Below, in pieces: positions 25,455 through 34,213 of a stretch of DNA of 64,000 bases. The notes beneath the pieces were generated by a model. The model saw only the letters and a list, made by a program, of their open reading frames with translations, did not search any database and was not told the origin of the DNA. The position numbers and the translations under genes are program-made. Location: positions 1,116,001 to 1,180,000 of the forward strand of contig NZ_QPER01000002.1 in the NCBI RefSeq assembly GCF_009455635.1, read 5' to 3'. This DNA is from Paraburkholderia agricolaris. GTDB taxonomy: Bacteria > Pseudomonadota > Gammaproteobacteria > Burkholderiales > Burkholderiaceae. Position 1 is the first letter of the stretch. Every line of letters starts with the position of its first letter.

Positions 25455-27908
25455 ATGACAGCCGTCGATCTGGAATTCGACCAGCTCAACAGTACCGTCG
25501 ACGCGCTACGGCGCTCAATTTCCAATCGCATGATGTACGGTGTCGGCAAGGACGCCGTTACCGCTCACCCGCATGACTGGCTGCACGCCGCCGCACTCGC
25601 CGTGCGCGACCGGCTGGTCGCGCGCTGGATGAAGACCACGCGCCTGCAATATGAACAGGACGTCAAGCGCGTCTATTACCTGTCGATGGAATTCCTGATC
25701 GGCCGCACGTTTACGAACGCGTTGCTCGCGCTCGGCATTCACGATCAGATGAAGGAAGCGCTCGCGAGTCTCGGCGTCGATATGGAGATGCTGGTCAATA
25801 TCGAGCCCGACGCGGCCCTCGGCAACGGTGGCCTCGGGCGGCTCGCTGCCTGTTTTCTCGATTCGATGGCGACACTCGGCATTCCGGGTTTCGGCTACGG
25901 CATCCGTTACGAATACGGCATGTTCCGCCAGGAGATCGTCGACGGCGAGCAAGTGGAGGCGCCGGACTACTGGCTGCGGGCGGGCAATCCGTGGGAGTTT
26001 CCGCGGCCTGAGATCAAGTACATGGTGCACTTCGGCGGACGTACGGTGCAGCGCGGCGAGCATGTCGAATGGATCGACACCGAGCATGTGAATGCCACGG
26101 CCTACGACACGGTGATCCCCGGTTACGCGACCAGTGCAACGAACACGCTGCGCCTGTGGTCCGCGCGCGCCACCGAAGAGCTCGACCTGGGTGCGTTCAA
26201 TCGCGGCGACTACCGCAACGCGGTCGACACCAAGAACATGTCTGAGAACGTCTCGCGACTGCTCTATCCGGACGATTCGACGCCGGCCGGGCGCGAGTTG
26301 CGGCTTCGTCAGGAATACTTCTTTGTTTCCGCGACGATGCAGGATCTGATTCGCCGCTATCAGCGCACGCACAGCGCGTTCGGGCGCTTCGCCGAAAAAG
26401 TCGCGGTGCATCTGAACGATACGCACCCGGTGCTGGCGATTCCGGAGCTGATGCGTTTGCTGGTGGACGTTCACCATCAGCCATGGGACAAGGCGTGGCA
26501 GCACGTTACGAAGATTTTCTCGTACACGAACCACACCCTGATGCCCGAAGCGCTCGAAACGTGGGACGTCGAGATGCTCGCGCGGCTTTTGCCGCGGCAT
26601 CTGGAGATCATCTTCGAGATCAATGCAGGATTTCTCAAGCATGTCAGCGAGCAATCGGGGCATGACGGCGAGATGATCCGCCGCATTTCGCTGGTCGACG
26701 AATATGGCCAACGGCGTGTGCGGATGGCGTATCTGGCGATTGTCGCGAGTCACAAGGTGAATGGCGTATCGAAACTGCATTCGCAACTGATGACGCGCGA
26801 TATCTTCGCCGACTTCGCGCGCATCTATCCGGACCGTTTCACTAACGTCACCAATGGCATCACGCCGCGGCGCTGGCTGGCGCAGGCGAATCCGTCACTG
26901 TCATCGCTGATCGACCAACAGATCGGCAAGGATTGGCGCAGCAATCTGCTCGAGCTGGACCAACTGCGCACGCTGCGCAACGACAGCGCGTTTATCGACG
27001 CTTTCCGCGAAGCCAAACGGCAGAACAAACTGCGGCTCGTGCAGCGGCTCGCGCATCACACGAAGCTGCATTTCGATCCCGATGCGTTGTTCGATCTGCA
27101 GGTCAAGCGCATTCACGAATACAAGCGGCAGTTGCTGAACGTGTTGCACGTGATCGTCCGCTACAACCAGATTCGCGCAAATCCTGAGCGCGATTGGGTG
27201 CCGCGCGTGGTGCTGTTTGCCGGCAAGGCCGCGTCCGCGTATCGCATGGCGAAGACGATCATCAAGCTGATCGGCGACGTCAGCGAGAAGGTCAATCACG
27301 ATCCGTTGATCGGCGATCGCCTGAAAGTGGTGTTTGTGCCGAACTACGGCGTGAGCGTGGCTGAGTTGATCATTCCGGCGGCCGATCTGTCGGAGCAGAT
27401 TTCGATGGCCGGCACCGAGGCCTCGGGAACCGGCAACATGAAGCTCGCGCTGAACGGCGCGTTGACGATCGGCACGATGGACGGCGCCAACATCGAGATC
27501 TGCGACGCCGTAGGGCGCGACAACATCTTTATCTTTGGCCACACCGCTGACGAAGTGGACAGCCTGCGTGCCACCGGCTACCGGCCGCGTCAACTGTACG
27601 AGGAGAATCCGGAACTGCGCATGGCGCTCGACCAGATTCGCACGGGCTTCTTCTCGCCGGACGATCCGCTGCGCTTCTCGGAGATCTTTCACACGTTGGT
27701 GGACTGGGGCGATCACTATATGGTGCTTGCCGATTTCGCCGCGTTTGCGAAAGCGCAGGATGAAGTGGATGCGCGTTTCATCGACAGGCGCGCATGGGCC
27801 GAGAGCGCGATCGAGAATGTCGCGGGCATGGGGCAGTTTTCGTCGGATCGCACCATCGGCGAATATGCACGCAACATCTGGCACGTGAATCCGCTCAATA
27901 TGGCGTGA
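25455..27908 (+). CDS. glgP: Glycogen phosphorylase
   Basis: An 817-residue alpha-glucan phosphorylase, releasing glucose 1-phosphate from glycogen. The start at 25455 follows CCCGGAGGCTTCG. Family landmarks are present in order: RVYYLSMEFLIGR, EPDAALGNGGLGRLAACFLDSMAT, HLNDTHPVLAIPELMR, VTNGITPRRWL, DLQVKRIHEYKRQLLN and the PLP-lysine stretch EASGTGNMKLALNGALTIGTMDGANIE. The length is normal. It is a single gene with its own terminator; other glycogen genes are not in the window. Confidence 0.95.
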   Translation: MTAVDLEFDQLNSTVDALRRSISNRMMYGVGKDAVTAHPHDWLHAAALAVRDRLVARWMKTTRLQYEQDVKRVYYLSMEFLIGRTFTNALLALGIHDQMKEALASLGVDMEMLVNIEPDAALGNGGLGRLAACFLDSMATLGIPGFGYGIRYEYGMFRQEIVDGEQVEAPDYWLRAGNPWEFPRPEIKYMVHFGGRTVQRGEHVEWIDTEHVNATAYDTVIPGYATSATNTLRLWSARATEELDLGAFNRGDYRNAVDTKNMSENVSRLLYPDDSTPAGRELRLRQEYFFVSATMQDLIRRYQRTHSAFGRFAEKVAVHLNDTHPVLAIPELMRLLVDVHHQPWDKAWQHVTKIFSYTNHTLMPEALETWDVEMLARLLPRHLEIIFEINAGFLKHVSEQSGHDGEMIRRISLVDEYGQRRVRMAYLAIVASHKVNGVSKLHSQLMTRDIFADFARIYPDRFTNVTNGITPRRWLAQANPSLSSLIDQQIGKDWRSNLLELDQLRTLRNDSAFIDAFREAKRQNKLRLVQRLAHHTKLHFDPDALFDLQVKRIHEYKRQLLNVLHVIVRYNQIRANPERDWVPRVVLFAGKAASAYRMAKTIIKLIGDVSEKVNHDPLIGDRLKVVFVPNYGVSVAELIIPAADLSEQISMAGTEASGTGNMKLALNGALTIGTMDGANIEICDAVGRDNIFIFGHTADEVDSLRATGYRPRQLYEENPELRMALDQIRTGFFSPDDPLRFSEIFHTLVDWGDHYMVLADFAAFAKAQDEVDARFIDRRAWAESAIENVAGMGQFSSDRTIGEYARNIWHVNPLNMA

Positions 27909-27940
27909 TACGAACGCGGTTGTGGTGCGTGTTTAAAAGA

Positions 27941-27975
27941 AAAAAGGCCGTGCGATTTTTTCGCACGGCCTTTTT
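27941..27975. terminator. Bidirectional terminator between glgP and the lipoprotein gene
   Basis: A perfect 15-bp stem AAAAAGGCCGTGCGA / TCGCACGGCCTTTTT with a T5 loop. It serves glgP (+) and the convergent gene ending at 27991 (-). Confidence 0.9.
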
Positions 27976-27990
27976 ATCGAGCGACGAATC

Positions 27991-29094
27991 TCACGGGGCG
28001 AATCGTTCGCTTTGCTGGGCCGCATACAAACCGAGCTGCCGGTTCGCGAAGTCGAATAGAACGTCGATATTTTGCATAGCCATCAAACCGACTACGATCC
28101 GGTTCGCATCCGGTTTTGCCTTGACGATCGTGACTTGCGCTTTTTCGTAACGATGCACCCATGAACCCGTGCCGATAGCCGCTTCATAGTTGCCCTGGTC
28201 GAGCACATTGCCCACTTCGCCGTCACCGGTCCAGTTGGGCGCTTTGTCGGTTTCGATGCGGATCATGCCCGTGCTGCCGGTGGCCAATACCAGCGGCGCG
28301 CAGAAGGTCATCTTGCCGCCTACGTTCACGCAGCCTCGCGGCCATTGCGCCGTACCGTCTTTCGAGACTGTCATCGGCACCATCGTGTAGTTTTTGGTAA
28401 GCGTATTCGAGGGGCTCAACACCATATACGGCTTCGTGAAGTTCGCGTGCACCAGATAGCGTTGACCGATGTTGCCGGGCAACGCGCGCAAGGGTTGAGT
28501 GCAGCAACTATCGTCCGGCTGCGCCGCGCCTACGCCGACGATGCCGGAAAACGCCCAGCCGAATTCACCGGTGTAGCCGTCCATCCCGGCGCATTTGCGA
28601 GCGTTCGGCAGGCAGCGCACGACGTCCACCGCTTGCGCGTCGATTAGCGCTGGCTTGGTGCCGGCCACGCTGAACGGCAGCTTGATGGACGAGCCGAGAA
28701 TCTCCACGCCGTTCGCGAACGACAGCGAGCTCACCCCGCCGGCACTCGGATAGTTCGAACCGGGCAGCACCGACTTCAGCACCCGCGTGCCTTGCGTTCC
28801 GGTGTCGAGCGCCATGTACAACGGCTTGCCGTCGAGTTGGACCGGCAGGCCGAGACGTGCGTGATCTTCGTCCGCGCGCTCCACATGCAACGGGATCAGC
28901 ATACCGTCGTTGCCTCCGTTGATCAGCGCGGCCTGAGGGGGCGGCGGTGTGGGGGTGGGGAAGGTGACGGAGCAGCCGGTCAGTGCGGCGAGCGCGCCCG
29001 CTGCGATCAGCGCTGCTGCGGCTGAACGACGTAGTTGAGCAAGGAAATCAGAACCGGCATGCCGGCGTGCGGCATCGAGAGACGACAAGGGCAT
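27991..29094 (-). CDS. Lipoprotein with pepsin-like aspartic-protease architecture, second Asp replaced
   Basis: A 367-residue protein with a lipoprotein signal (lipobox LTGC, Cys41 acylated) and a proline-rich spacer (PTPTPPPP). The remainder shows landmarks of two-lobed pepsin-type proteases: ALDTGTQG (residues 95-102, first catalytic Asp97), a flap-like SLSFANGVEILGSSIKL, FSGIVGVG (182-189, compare pepsin FDGILGLG) and LATGSTGMI (270-278), where the second DTG motif should be but Asp is Ala271. Several Cys (161, 168, 197, 198, 255, 265) may form disulfides, fitting a periplasmic place. It resembles DUF3443-type proteins of Burkholderia. The loss of the second Asp suggests it is inactive or binds rather than cuts. 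No operon partners are evident. Confidence 0.65.
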   Translation of the reverse strand: MPLSSLDAARRHAGSDFLAQLRRSAAAALIAAGALAALTGCSVTFPTPTPPPPQAALINGGNDGMLIPLHVERADEDHARLGLPVQLDGKPLYMALDTGTQGTRVLKSVLPGSNYPSAGGVSSLSFANGVEILGSSIKLPFSVAGTKPALIDAQAVDVVRCLPNARKCAGMDGYTGEFGWAFSGIVGVGAAQPDDSCCTQPLRALPGNIGQRYLVHANFTKPYMVLSPSNTLTKNYTMVPMTVSKDGTAQWPRGCVNVGGKMTFCAPLVLATGSTGMIRIETDKAPNWTGDGEVGNVLDQGNYEAAIGTGSWVHRYEKAQVTIVKAKPDANRIVVGLMAMQNIDVLFDFANRQLGLYAAQQSERFAP

Positions 29095-29356
29095 AGGATC
29101 ACGCTTTGCAAAAGGCGGGTCCCTGGCGAAGGCGATGCATGGTGAGCTGCGGGGTGGACAACTCGAACAGCACTGACGGCAATCTCACTGGATTGCCGTG
29201 GCGTGGGCGGGGAAACCGGGACGCTTGCGGGGGCCTGCGGGAGGGGACACGCGGTAACAGGAGCGGCGACTCTACATGGCCACCCGCAGGCAATTGCAAA
29301 GATGTGTAAAGGTCTGCGGACGACTAGCCAGTCGCCCGTGCAAACGTTGATCTATG

Positions 29357-29710
29357 TCAAAAGACGCGCGGGCGGCGGATCACGGTGGCTTGCGCGCGGC
29401 CGAGCGTGGCGCGATCGAGAGTGGCCGCCAACAGGCCGATCACGTCGTCGAGCGTGCGCGAGGTGACTTCGACACGAAAGGTCACGCGCTCGTGCTGTTG
29501 ATCGACGGTCACGACGTACAGACGCAGATCGTCTCCGAGCGCGGCATGCAACGCGCGCCGTCCATTGGCCGACGAGGTGCCTGGCACGGTGACGTCGATG
29601 ATGACGAGCGGGACGACGATATGCGTGCGGCGGGGAATGTGTGATTCGCGCGGTGCACGGGGTGCGCGAGTGGCGGAGATTTCAGGCGTTGCTACTGACG
29701 TGAGCATCAT
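29357..29710 (-). CDS. Hypothetical protein
   Basis: A 117-residue frame I do not recognise. A basic, probably disordered N-terminus (about 1-40, many Arg and Pro) is followed by an alternating strand/helix region (LRLYVVTVDQQHERVTFRVEV, then RTLDDVIGLLAATLDRATLG, then AQATVI) that could be a small alpha-beta sandwich. Starts at 29710 and 29707 are adjacent ATGs; neither has a good ribosome binding site. The stretch 29095-29356 between this gene and the lipoprotein gene holds nothing I can name. Confidence 0.5.
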   Translation of the reverse strand: MMLTSVATPEISATRAPRAPRESHIPRRTHIVVPLVIIDVTVPGTSSANGRRALHAALGDDLRLYVVTVDQQHERVTFRVEVTSRTLDDVIGLLAATLDRATLGRAQATVIRRPRVF

Positions 29711-29861
29711 GGTTGCGCCGATTCGGCGAGGCGGCGCGCGTTGTTGATACCCAACCACTCTAGCGGCGCGCGCCTCAACGACGCGCAAAAGCTGCCGCGT
29801 CGCGAATCAAAATTGTGTTAACGCGGCGCCCGGCGCTCGGCGTTCTGCGCGCGTCCGCCAC

Positions 29862-30251
29862 TCAGGCCCTGGGCGCCGCAGCAGCTGCCTTCGCCTCATG
29901 CACGGCCGCCGCAACGCGCTCGACGAACTCGCGGTCGGTGCTCATAAGCGCTTCACGTACGCCATTGCCGGTCTGCACCATCAACCGGTGCGTGATGTCC
30001 TGGGTTGCCCACGTGAGCCAGCCGACCACGATCAGCATCGTGCCGCACACCATGCCGACGGGCGAGCGCAAGATCCCGCCGACAATCGCGCCCACGAGTC
30101 CGAGGAGCGAGATCGTGTACGGCAGGACCCGGTTCTTCTGCACGGTGACGACCTGCACGTCGACAATGTCGCGTAGCGGAAAGACCTGGCCGGCCGATGA
30201 AAGTGCGTTACGCGTGACCGACACGCCGCGATCGTTGAAAGGGGTATCCAT
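29862..30251 (-). CDS. DUF6232 family membrane protein
   Basis: A 129-residue protein with the DUF6232 layout: an N-terminal segment VSVTRNALSSAGQVFPLRDIVDVQV, then two adjacent membrane helices (about 46-80, ISLLGLVGAIVGGIL and MVCGTMLIVVGWLTW) and a C-terminal Ala-rich helical tail (DREFVERVAAAVHEAKAAAAA). The start at 30251 is the first ATG; an in-frame TTG at 30275 is less likely. Role unknown. Confidence 0.75.
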   Translation of the reverse strand: MDTPFNDRGVSVTRNALSSAGQVFPLRDIVDVQVVTVQKNRVLPYTISLLGLVGAIVGGILRSPVGMVCGTMLIVVGWLTWATQDITHRLMVQTGNGVREALMSTDREFVERVAAAVHEAKAAAAAPRA

Positions 30252-30380
30252 CGGGTCCAATGCAAGCGGTAGCAAAGGGCGCAGCGTACCAGATGCGGCG
30301 GCAGCGCTGGAAGTGGCGGGGCGCCGCGAGACGGCGTTACGTCAATGCAGGTCGTTGAAAAAACCGCTTTCCCCAAAAGA

Positions 30381-30402
30381 AAAACGCCCCGCAGGGCGTT
30401 TT
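30381..30402 (-). terminator. Terminator of the porin gene
   Basis: A perfect 9-bp stem AAAACGCCC / GGGCGTTTT with a 4-base loop, 55 bases after the porin stop. In the gene direction it ends in a T-run. Confidence 0.8.
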
Positions 30403-30457
30403 CCGGAACCTCAGGACGGCAAGGAACTTGCGCTCCTCGCCGGCAAGGTCAGATCGC

Positions 30458-31621
30458 TTAGAACTTGTGACGGATACCGACGCGGAAGGCCAGCTGGTTG
30501 TCAGCCGTGCCCGAATTGCCGAAGTAGCTCGAGCTCGAACCGATCTCTGCCTGCAGATCCTGCGTGCCGTTGTGGCCGGCAGCGATCTGGTAGATACCCA
30601 GGGCGTACACGTCCGTGCGCTTGCTCAGTGCGTAGTCGACGCTCAGGTCAGCCTGGTTCCAGTGGCCCGTATTGGCGCCGCTCAGGTGCATGTACGTGTA
30701 GCCCGCACCCGCCGTCAGTGCCGGCGTGAATGCGTACTTTGCACCGGCTTCGTATGCAGCGAAGGTGGTCGAAGCGCCCGTGATCGGAGCGAAGCGGGTG
30801 TTCGTGTACAACGCCCACAGCGTCGCCGCGCCGATCGAGTAACGGCCGCCGACGCCGAACGTGCGCAGATCGCGGATGTTGCCCGTCGCCACGTTGGCCA
30901 TCGACGTCGAGGATTGCGTCGTGGTTGCCTGGCTCGGATAACGGATGTCGGTGTACGCTGCGCCCACGCCGAACGGGCCGTTCGCGTAGTTCACGCCAAA
31001 GCTGTATGCACGCGACGAACCTGCGACCTGTGCCGTAGCCGGGCCGGTTGCCGGTGCGCCTGCGAATGCGCCAGCCTGGTTCGAGAAGCCGTACAACGCG
31101 CCGAACGTGAAGCCCGAGAAGTTCGCGCTGCTGAACTTGATCGAGTTGTTGATACGGCTCGACGTCAGTTGGTCCACGTCGTTGATGTGGTAAGCGTAGT
31201 TACCCGCAACGGTCTGGCCGCCCGTCGAGTAATTGCCGCCCAGATAATCCGTCGAGAACGAATACTGGCGACCGAACGTCAGCGAACCGACGTTGTTTTG
31301 CGACAGACCCACAAACGCCTGGCGGCCGAACATCGAGCTGCCCTGGCCTGCAGCACCCGTGCCGCTGTTAAAGCCGTTTTCCAACACGAACAGTGCCTTC
31401 AGGCCGCCACCGAGGTCTTCGGTGCCGCGCAGGCCCCAACGGCTGCCCGATGCCACGCCGTCGTCGTACTTGACGAGGCTGTCGTGGCCGGAAGAGGTCT
31501 TCGCGTTGTTCACGTAGCTGATACCGGCATCGATCAGGCCATACAGCGTGACGCTGCTTTGCGCGTGAGCGGCGCTGGCGAAGACGGCGAGAGTAGCGGC
31601 GGTCAATACTTTCTTGTTCAA
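30458..31621 (-). CDS. Gram-negative porin (Burkholderia OmpC-like)
   Basis: A 387-residue outer-membrane general porin. The signal peptide (residues 1-20, cut after AHA) is followed by the canonical SSVTLYGLIDAGISYVNN, the SGSRWGLRGTEDLGGGLKALFVLENGF block and FGRQAFVGLSQNNVGSLTFGRQY. The C-terminus FRVGIRHKF ends in Phe, the BAM recognition signal. A trimeric 16-strand barrel for small hydrophilic solutes is expected from the family. The gene stands alone with its own terminator and a 298-base leader/promoter region. Confidence 0.95.
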   Translation of the reverse strand: MNKKVLTAATLAVFASAAHAQSSVTLYGLIDAGISYVNNAKTSSGHDSLVKYDDGVASGSRWGLRGTEDLGGGLKALFVLENGFNSGTGAAGQGSSMFGRQAFVGLSQNNVGSLTFGRQYSFSTDYLGGNYSTGGQTVAGNYAYHINDVDQLTSSRINNSIKFSSANFSGFTFGALYGFSNQAGAFAGAPATGPATAQVAGSSRAYSFGVNYANGPFGVGAAYTDIRYPSQATTTQSSTSMANVATGNIRDLRTFGVGGRYSIGAATLWALYTNTRFAPITGASTTFAAYEAGAKYAFTPALTAGAGYTYMHLSGANTGHWNQADLSVDYALSKRTDVYALGIYQIAAGHNGTQDLQAEIGSSSSYFGNSGTADNQLAFRVGIRHKF

Positions 31622-31743
31622 GACTTTCTCCGATTAAAAATTAAGCGATCGCCACGCCATGCTCTTTGGCTCGGTCGCGGGATGGCCCGAAATTTAAGGG
31701 AATGCAGAGTAAGGTATGTGACAGCTTCGGATTTTTTAAAAAC

Positions 31744-31761
31744 TGTCGCGCCCGCGCGACA
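31744..31761 (-). promoter_or_regulatory. Hairpin in the porin upstream region
   Basis: TGTCGCG-CCCG-CGCGACA, a perfect 7-bp inverted repeat about 120 bases upstream of the porin start and 160 bases upstream of the MetQ-like gene. It may be an operator or a leader hairpin; nothing more can be said. Confidence 0.35.
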
Positions 31762-31919
31762 CTCCTATTTCTTTGCTGCCTGGAATCGCACAAGGGCCCG
31801 CACTCATAAGCTTTTTCCTGATCGTGCATATAAGCGTGTGAAAAACGATTGGTTTTCGGGGGCCTCGGCTGCATGCGACGATCCGCGCCTATCAATCAGA
31901 ATCGCTCGAGGGCACACGC

Positions 31920-32726
31920 ATGCAACGCCGCAAAATCATCCAGAATCTGCTCGCTATTGCCGCCGTTTCGCTCACGGCAACGTTTGCGCATGCCGACGAC
32001 AAACAACTCAAGGTCGGCACGATGAGCGGCCCGGACTCGCAGATCTGGTCGGTCGTGACGAGAGTCGCGGCACGTGAGGGGTTGAACGTGAAGGTCATCG
32101 AATTCAACGACTATGTGCAGCCGAACGCCGCGCTCGATGCCGGCGACCTCGACGCCAACGGATTTCAGCACCAGCCGTTTCTCGATAGCCAGATCAAGCA
32201 GCGCGGCTACAAAATCGTCAACGTCGGTCTAACCTACGTTTCGCCGATGGGCTTCTATTCGAAGAAGCTCAAGTCGCTGAAGGACTTGTCGGAAGGTGCG
32301 AAGGTCGGCATCCAGAACGATCCGTCGAATGGCAACCGCGCGCTGCTGCTGTTGCAGAAGTACGGCGTGATCAAACTGAAGCCGGGTGTCGGCACGAACG
32401 GCGTCAACGCTACGCCGCTCGACGTTGCCGAGAATCCGAAGAAGATCAAGCTGATCGAACTCGACGCCGCGCAACTGCCGCGCTCGCTCGACGACCTCGA
32501 CGCGGCGTCGATCAACACGGATTACGCGGTGAAGGCCGGCTTGCAGCCGACCAAAGACGCGATCGCGATCGAAGACCTCAAAGGTCCGTACGCGAATCTG
32601 ATCGCCGTGCGTGCGCAGGATCGCGACAAGCCGTGGGTCAAAAAGCTGGTCGCGGCCTACGAATCGGATGAAGTGCGCAAGTACATCGATACGCAATTCA
32701 AAGGCGCGATCATCCCCGCTTTCTGA
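31920..32726 (+). CDS. MetQ/NlpA family substrate-binding protein
   Basis: A 268-residue periplasmic binding protein of the methionine-type NlpA family. The core shows LKVGTMSGPDSQIWSVVTRVAAREGLNVKVIEFNDYVQPNAALDAGDLDANGFQHQPFLD, the typical MetQ start with N..D..N..QH. The signal peptide (residues 1-25, cut after AHA) has no lipobox Cys, whereas classical MetQ is a lipoprotein, so this one should be soluble in the periplasm. No metN or metI gene is adjacent; it must use a transporter from elsewhere. It ends before a strong terminator. Confidence 0.9.
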   Translation: MQRRKIIQNLLAIAAVSLTATFAHADDKQLKVGTMSGPDSQIWSVVTRVAAREGLNVKVIEFNDYVQPNAALDAGDLDANGFQHQPFLDSQIKQRGYKIVNVGLTYVSPMGFYSKKLKSLKDLSEGAKVGIQNDPSNGNRALLLLQKYGVIKLKPGVGTNGVNATPLDVAENPKKIKLIELDAAQLPRSLDDLDAASINTDYAVKAGLQPTKDAIAIEDLKGPYANLIAVRAQDRDKPWVKKLVAAYESDEVRKYIDTQFKGAIIPAF

Positions 32727-32760
32727 ATAACCGGTTCTTTCGCAACAGACCCGTAAACGC

Positions 32761-32789
32761 AAATCGCCCGCTGCAATAGCGGGCGATTT
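32761..32789. terminator. Bidirectional terminator
   Basis: A perfect 12-bp stem AAATCGCCCGCT / AGCGGGCGATTT with a 5-base loop GCAAT, between the MetQ-like gene (+) and the convergent aspartoacylase-family gene (-). Confidence 0.85.
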
Positions 32790-32807
32790 GTCTGGCGGGA
32801 ACCGGTC

Positions 32808-33923
32808 CTAGTTGCTCAACAACGATCCGCTGCGGAACGCCTTTGCACCGGCAATACGGGCGAATTCCAGCCCGGCCGTCGCGAAGCGCGTCAAATGCCG
32901 CGCGTACAGCACGCCGGCCACGCTGCTCTTCATAGTGACGACGCGATCGGTCAACGGATCGACGATATCGGCGATCTCGTGGCCGACGTCGACCCAGGTG
33001 CCGACTTCACAGCGGTAAACCAGCACCCCGCTCATGGGCGCGACGATCGGCTCGGCACCGGCCAACGGCGTCGCGGCGAATTCGAGCGCCGGCAGCGGCG
33101 CCGCCGTGCCGTCGATCACGCCACGCGAGGTCAGATACTCGATGATCGCCTGAGCGTCCTGCTCGGCGTACTCGTATGACACTTCGCGTTGGCCGCGTAG
33201 TTCGATCGTGACCGAGACCGAGCCGTTCGGAATCGGGAAACGGTCGCCGTAACGGCCGCGCAGATCCGACCAGCAGAAGCTGTGGATTTCGTCGAACGGA
33301 TTGCCGACCGAATTCAGCGCCAGCAGCGACGCCTTGGCGTCCAGGTAGCGGGCGAGCGGCTCGACTTCCGGCCACAGGTCGGGATTCGTGTACACGTGCA
33401 TCGCGGCTTCCCAGTCGCAATGCAGATCGAGCACGACGTCGGCGTCATACGAAAGCTTTTGCAGCGCCAGCCGTTGCGATTCGAGTTCGGTTGCGGGCGC
33501 TTGTGCGTCGAGCGCTTCGCGCATCGCCGCGCGGATTGCCGTGCGATTGGCGTCGATGTCGTCGCTCAGGCGCGCTTCGATGCCAGGCTGGATCAGCGCC
33601 GACAGCTCGTAGAAGTTGCGGTTGAAGTTCTGCGCGGTGTTGGTCTCGAAGCGGCCCGTCAGATGGCCGAGAAAGTGCTGGTTCAGACCGATCGGATTGG
33701 CCACCGGCACGATCACGACCTCGCCGCGCACCTTGCCGGCGGCTTCCAGCGCGGCGAGCTTGCGGCGCAGCGCCCACGAGACCAGCATGCCAGGCAGCTC
33801 GTCGGCATGTAGCGACGACTGGATGTAAATCTTCTGCCCGCCGCCGGGACCATAGTGAAAACTCGTCAGATTACGGGCGGTGCCGAGCGTCGGGGCAATC
33901 AGCGGATGGGTTTGGGTTTGCAT
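32808..33923 (-). CDS. Succinylglutamate desuccinylase/aspartoacylase family protein
   Basis: A 371-residue zinc-dependent acyl-hydrolase family member. The zinc and catalytic elements are visible: SSLHADELPG (H and E ligands), VPVANPIGLNQ (near residue 87), the third ligand in VVLDLHCDW, and a Glu in SVTIELRGQ as catalytic base candidate. A C-terminal part (PLAGAEPIVAPMSGVLVYRCEVGTWVDVGHEIADIV) resembles the biotinyl-lipoyl-like domain seen in many members of this family. The start at 33923 (or 33944) is uncertain. The substrate, probably an N-acyl amino acid or related amide, is not defined. A HisJ-like binding protein gene lies upstream but is separated by a terminator. Confidence 0.85.
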   Translation of the reverse strand: MQTQTHPLIAPTLGTARNLTSFHYGPGGGQKIYIQSSLHADELPGMLVSWALRRKLAALEAAGKVRGEVVIVPVANPIGLNQHFLGHLTGRFETNTAQNFNRNFYELSALIQPGIEARLSDDIDANRTAIRAAMREALDAQAPATELESQRLALQKLSYDADVVLDLHCDWEAAMHVYTNPDLWPEVEPLARYLDAKASLLALNSVGNPFDEIHSFCWSDLRGRYGDRFPIPNGSVSVTIELRGQREVSYEYAEQDAQAIIEYLTSRGVIDGTAAPLPALEFAATPLAGAEPIVAPMSGVLVYRCEVGTWVDVGHEIADIVDPLTDRVVTMKSSVAGVLYARHLTRFATAGLEFARIAGAKAFRSGSLLSN

Positions 33924-34139
33924 GGTTTTCAAATCCGCGGGCATGGCGAGCGTGCCGCGCTATGTCGTTGATTACAGGAGGAAACGGGGTGCTTCATGGC
34001 CGGTTGCCGGCGGCCCGCTGTGCGGCGCCGCTGTCGCACGATCTTAGCCGATATGACGCGGCGCGTGGTTTTCTGCGGCGCCGTGCGTGATTCGCGCGGC
34101 GGGCGCGGCAATCGGAGTGCAAAGCGCGCCGCCAAACAA

Positions 34140-34168
34140 AACGGGCTCCGTATGCTGCGGAGCCCGTT
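34140..34168 (-). terminator. Terminator after the HisJ-like gene
   Basis: An 11-bp perfect stem AACGGGCTCCG / CGGAGCCCGTT with a 7-base loop, located 46 bases after the stop at 34214 and upstream of the aspartoacylase gene. Confidence 0.8.
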
Positions 34169-34213
34169 CCTTGCAAGCCTGAACAAGCGCGCCTTCAGGC
34201 GCGCGTGGCCGGC

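Noticed and set aside
25515..27884. Long minus-strand frames opposite glgP
   Set aside because: Shadows of glycogen phosphorylase with no domain features.
30428..32077. Long open frame on the + strand opposite the porin gene
   Set aside because: It is antisense to a clear porin and reads as Arg/Val-rich nonsense with no domain; it reflects high G+C codon bias.
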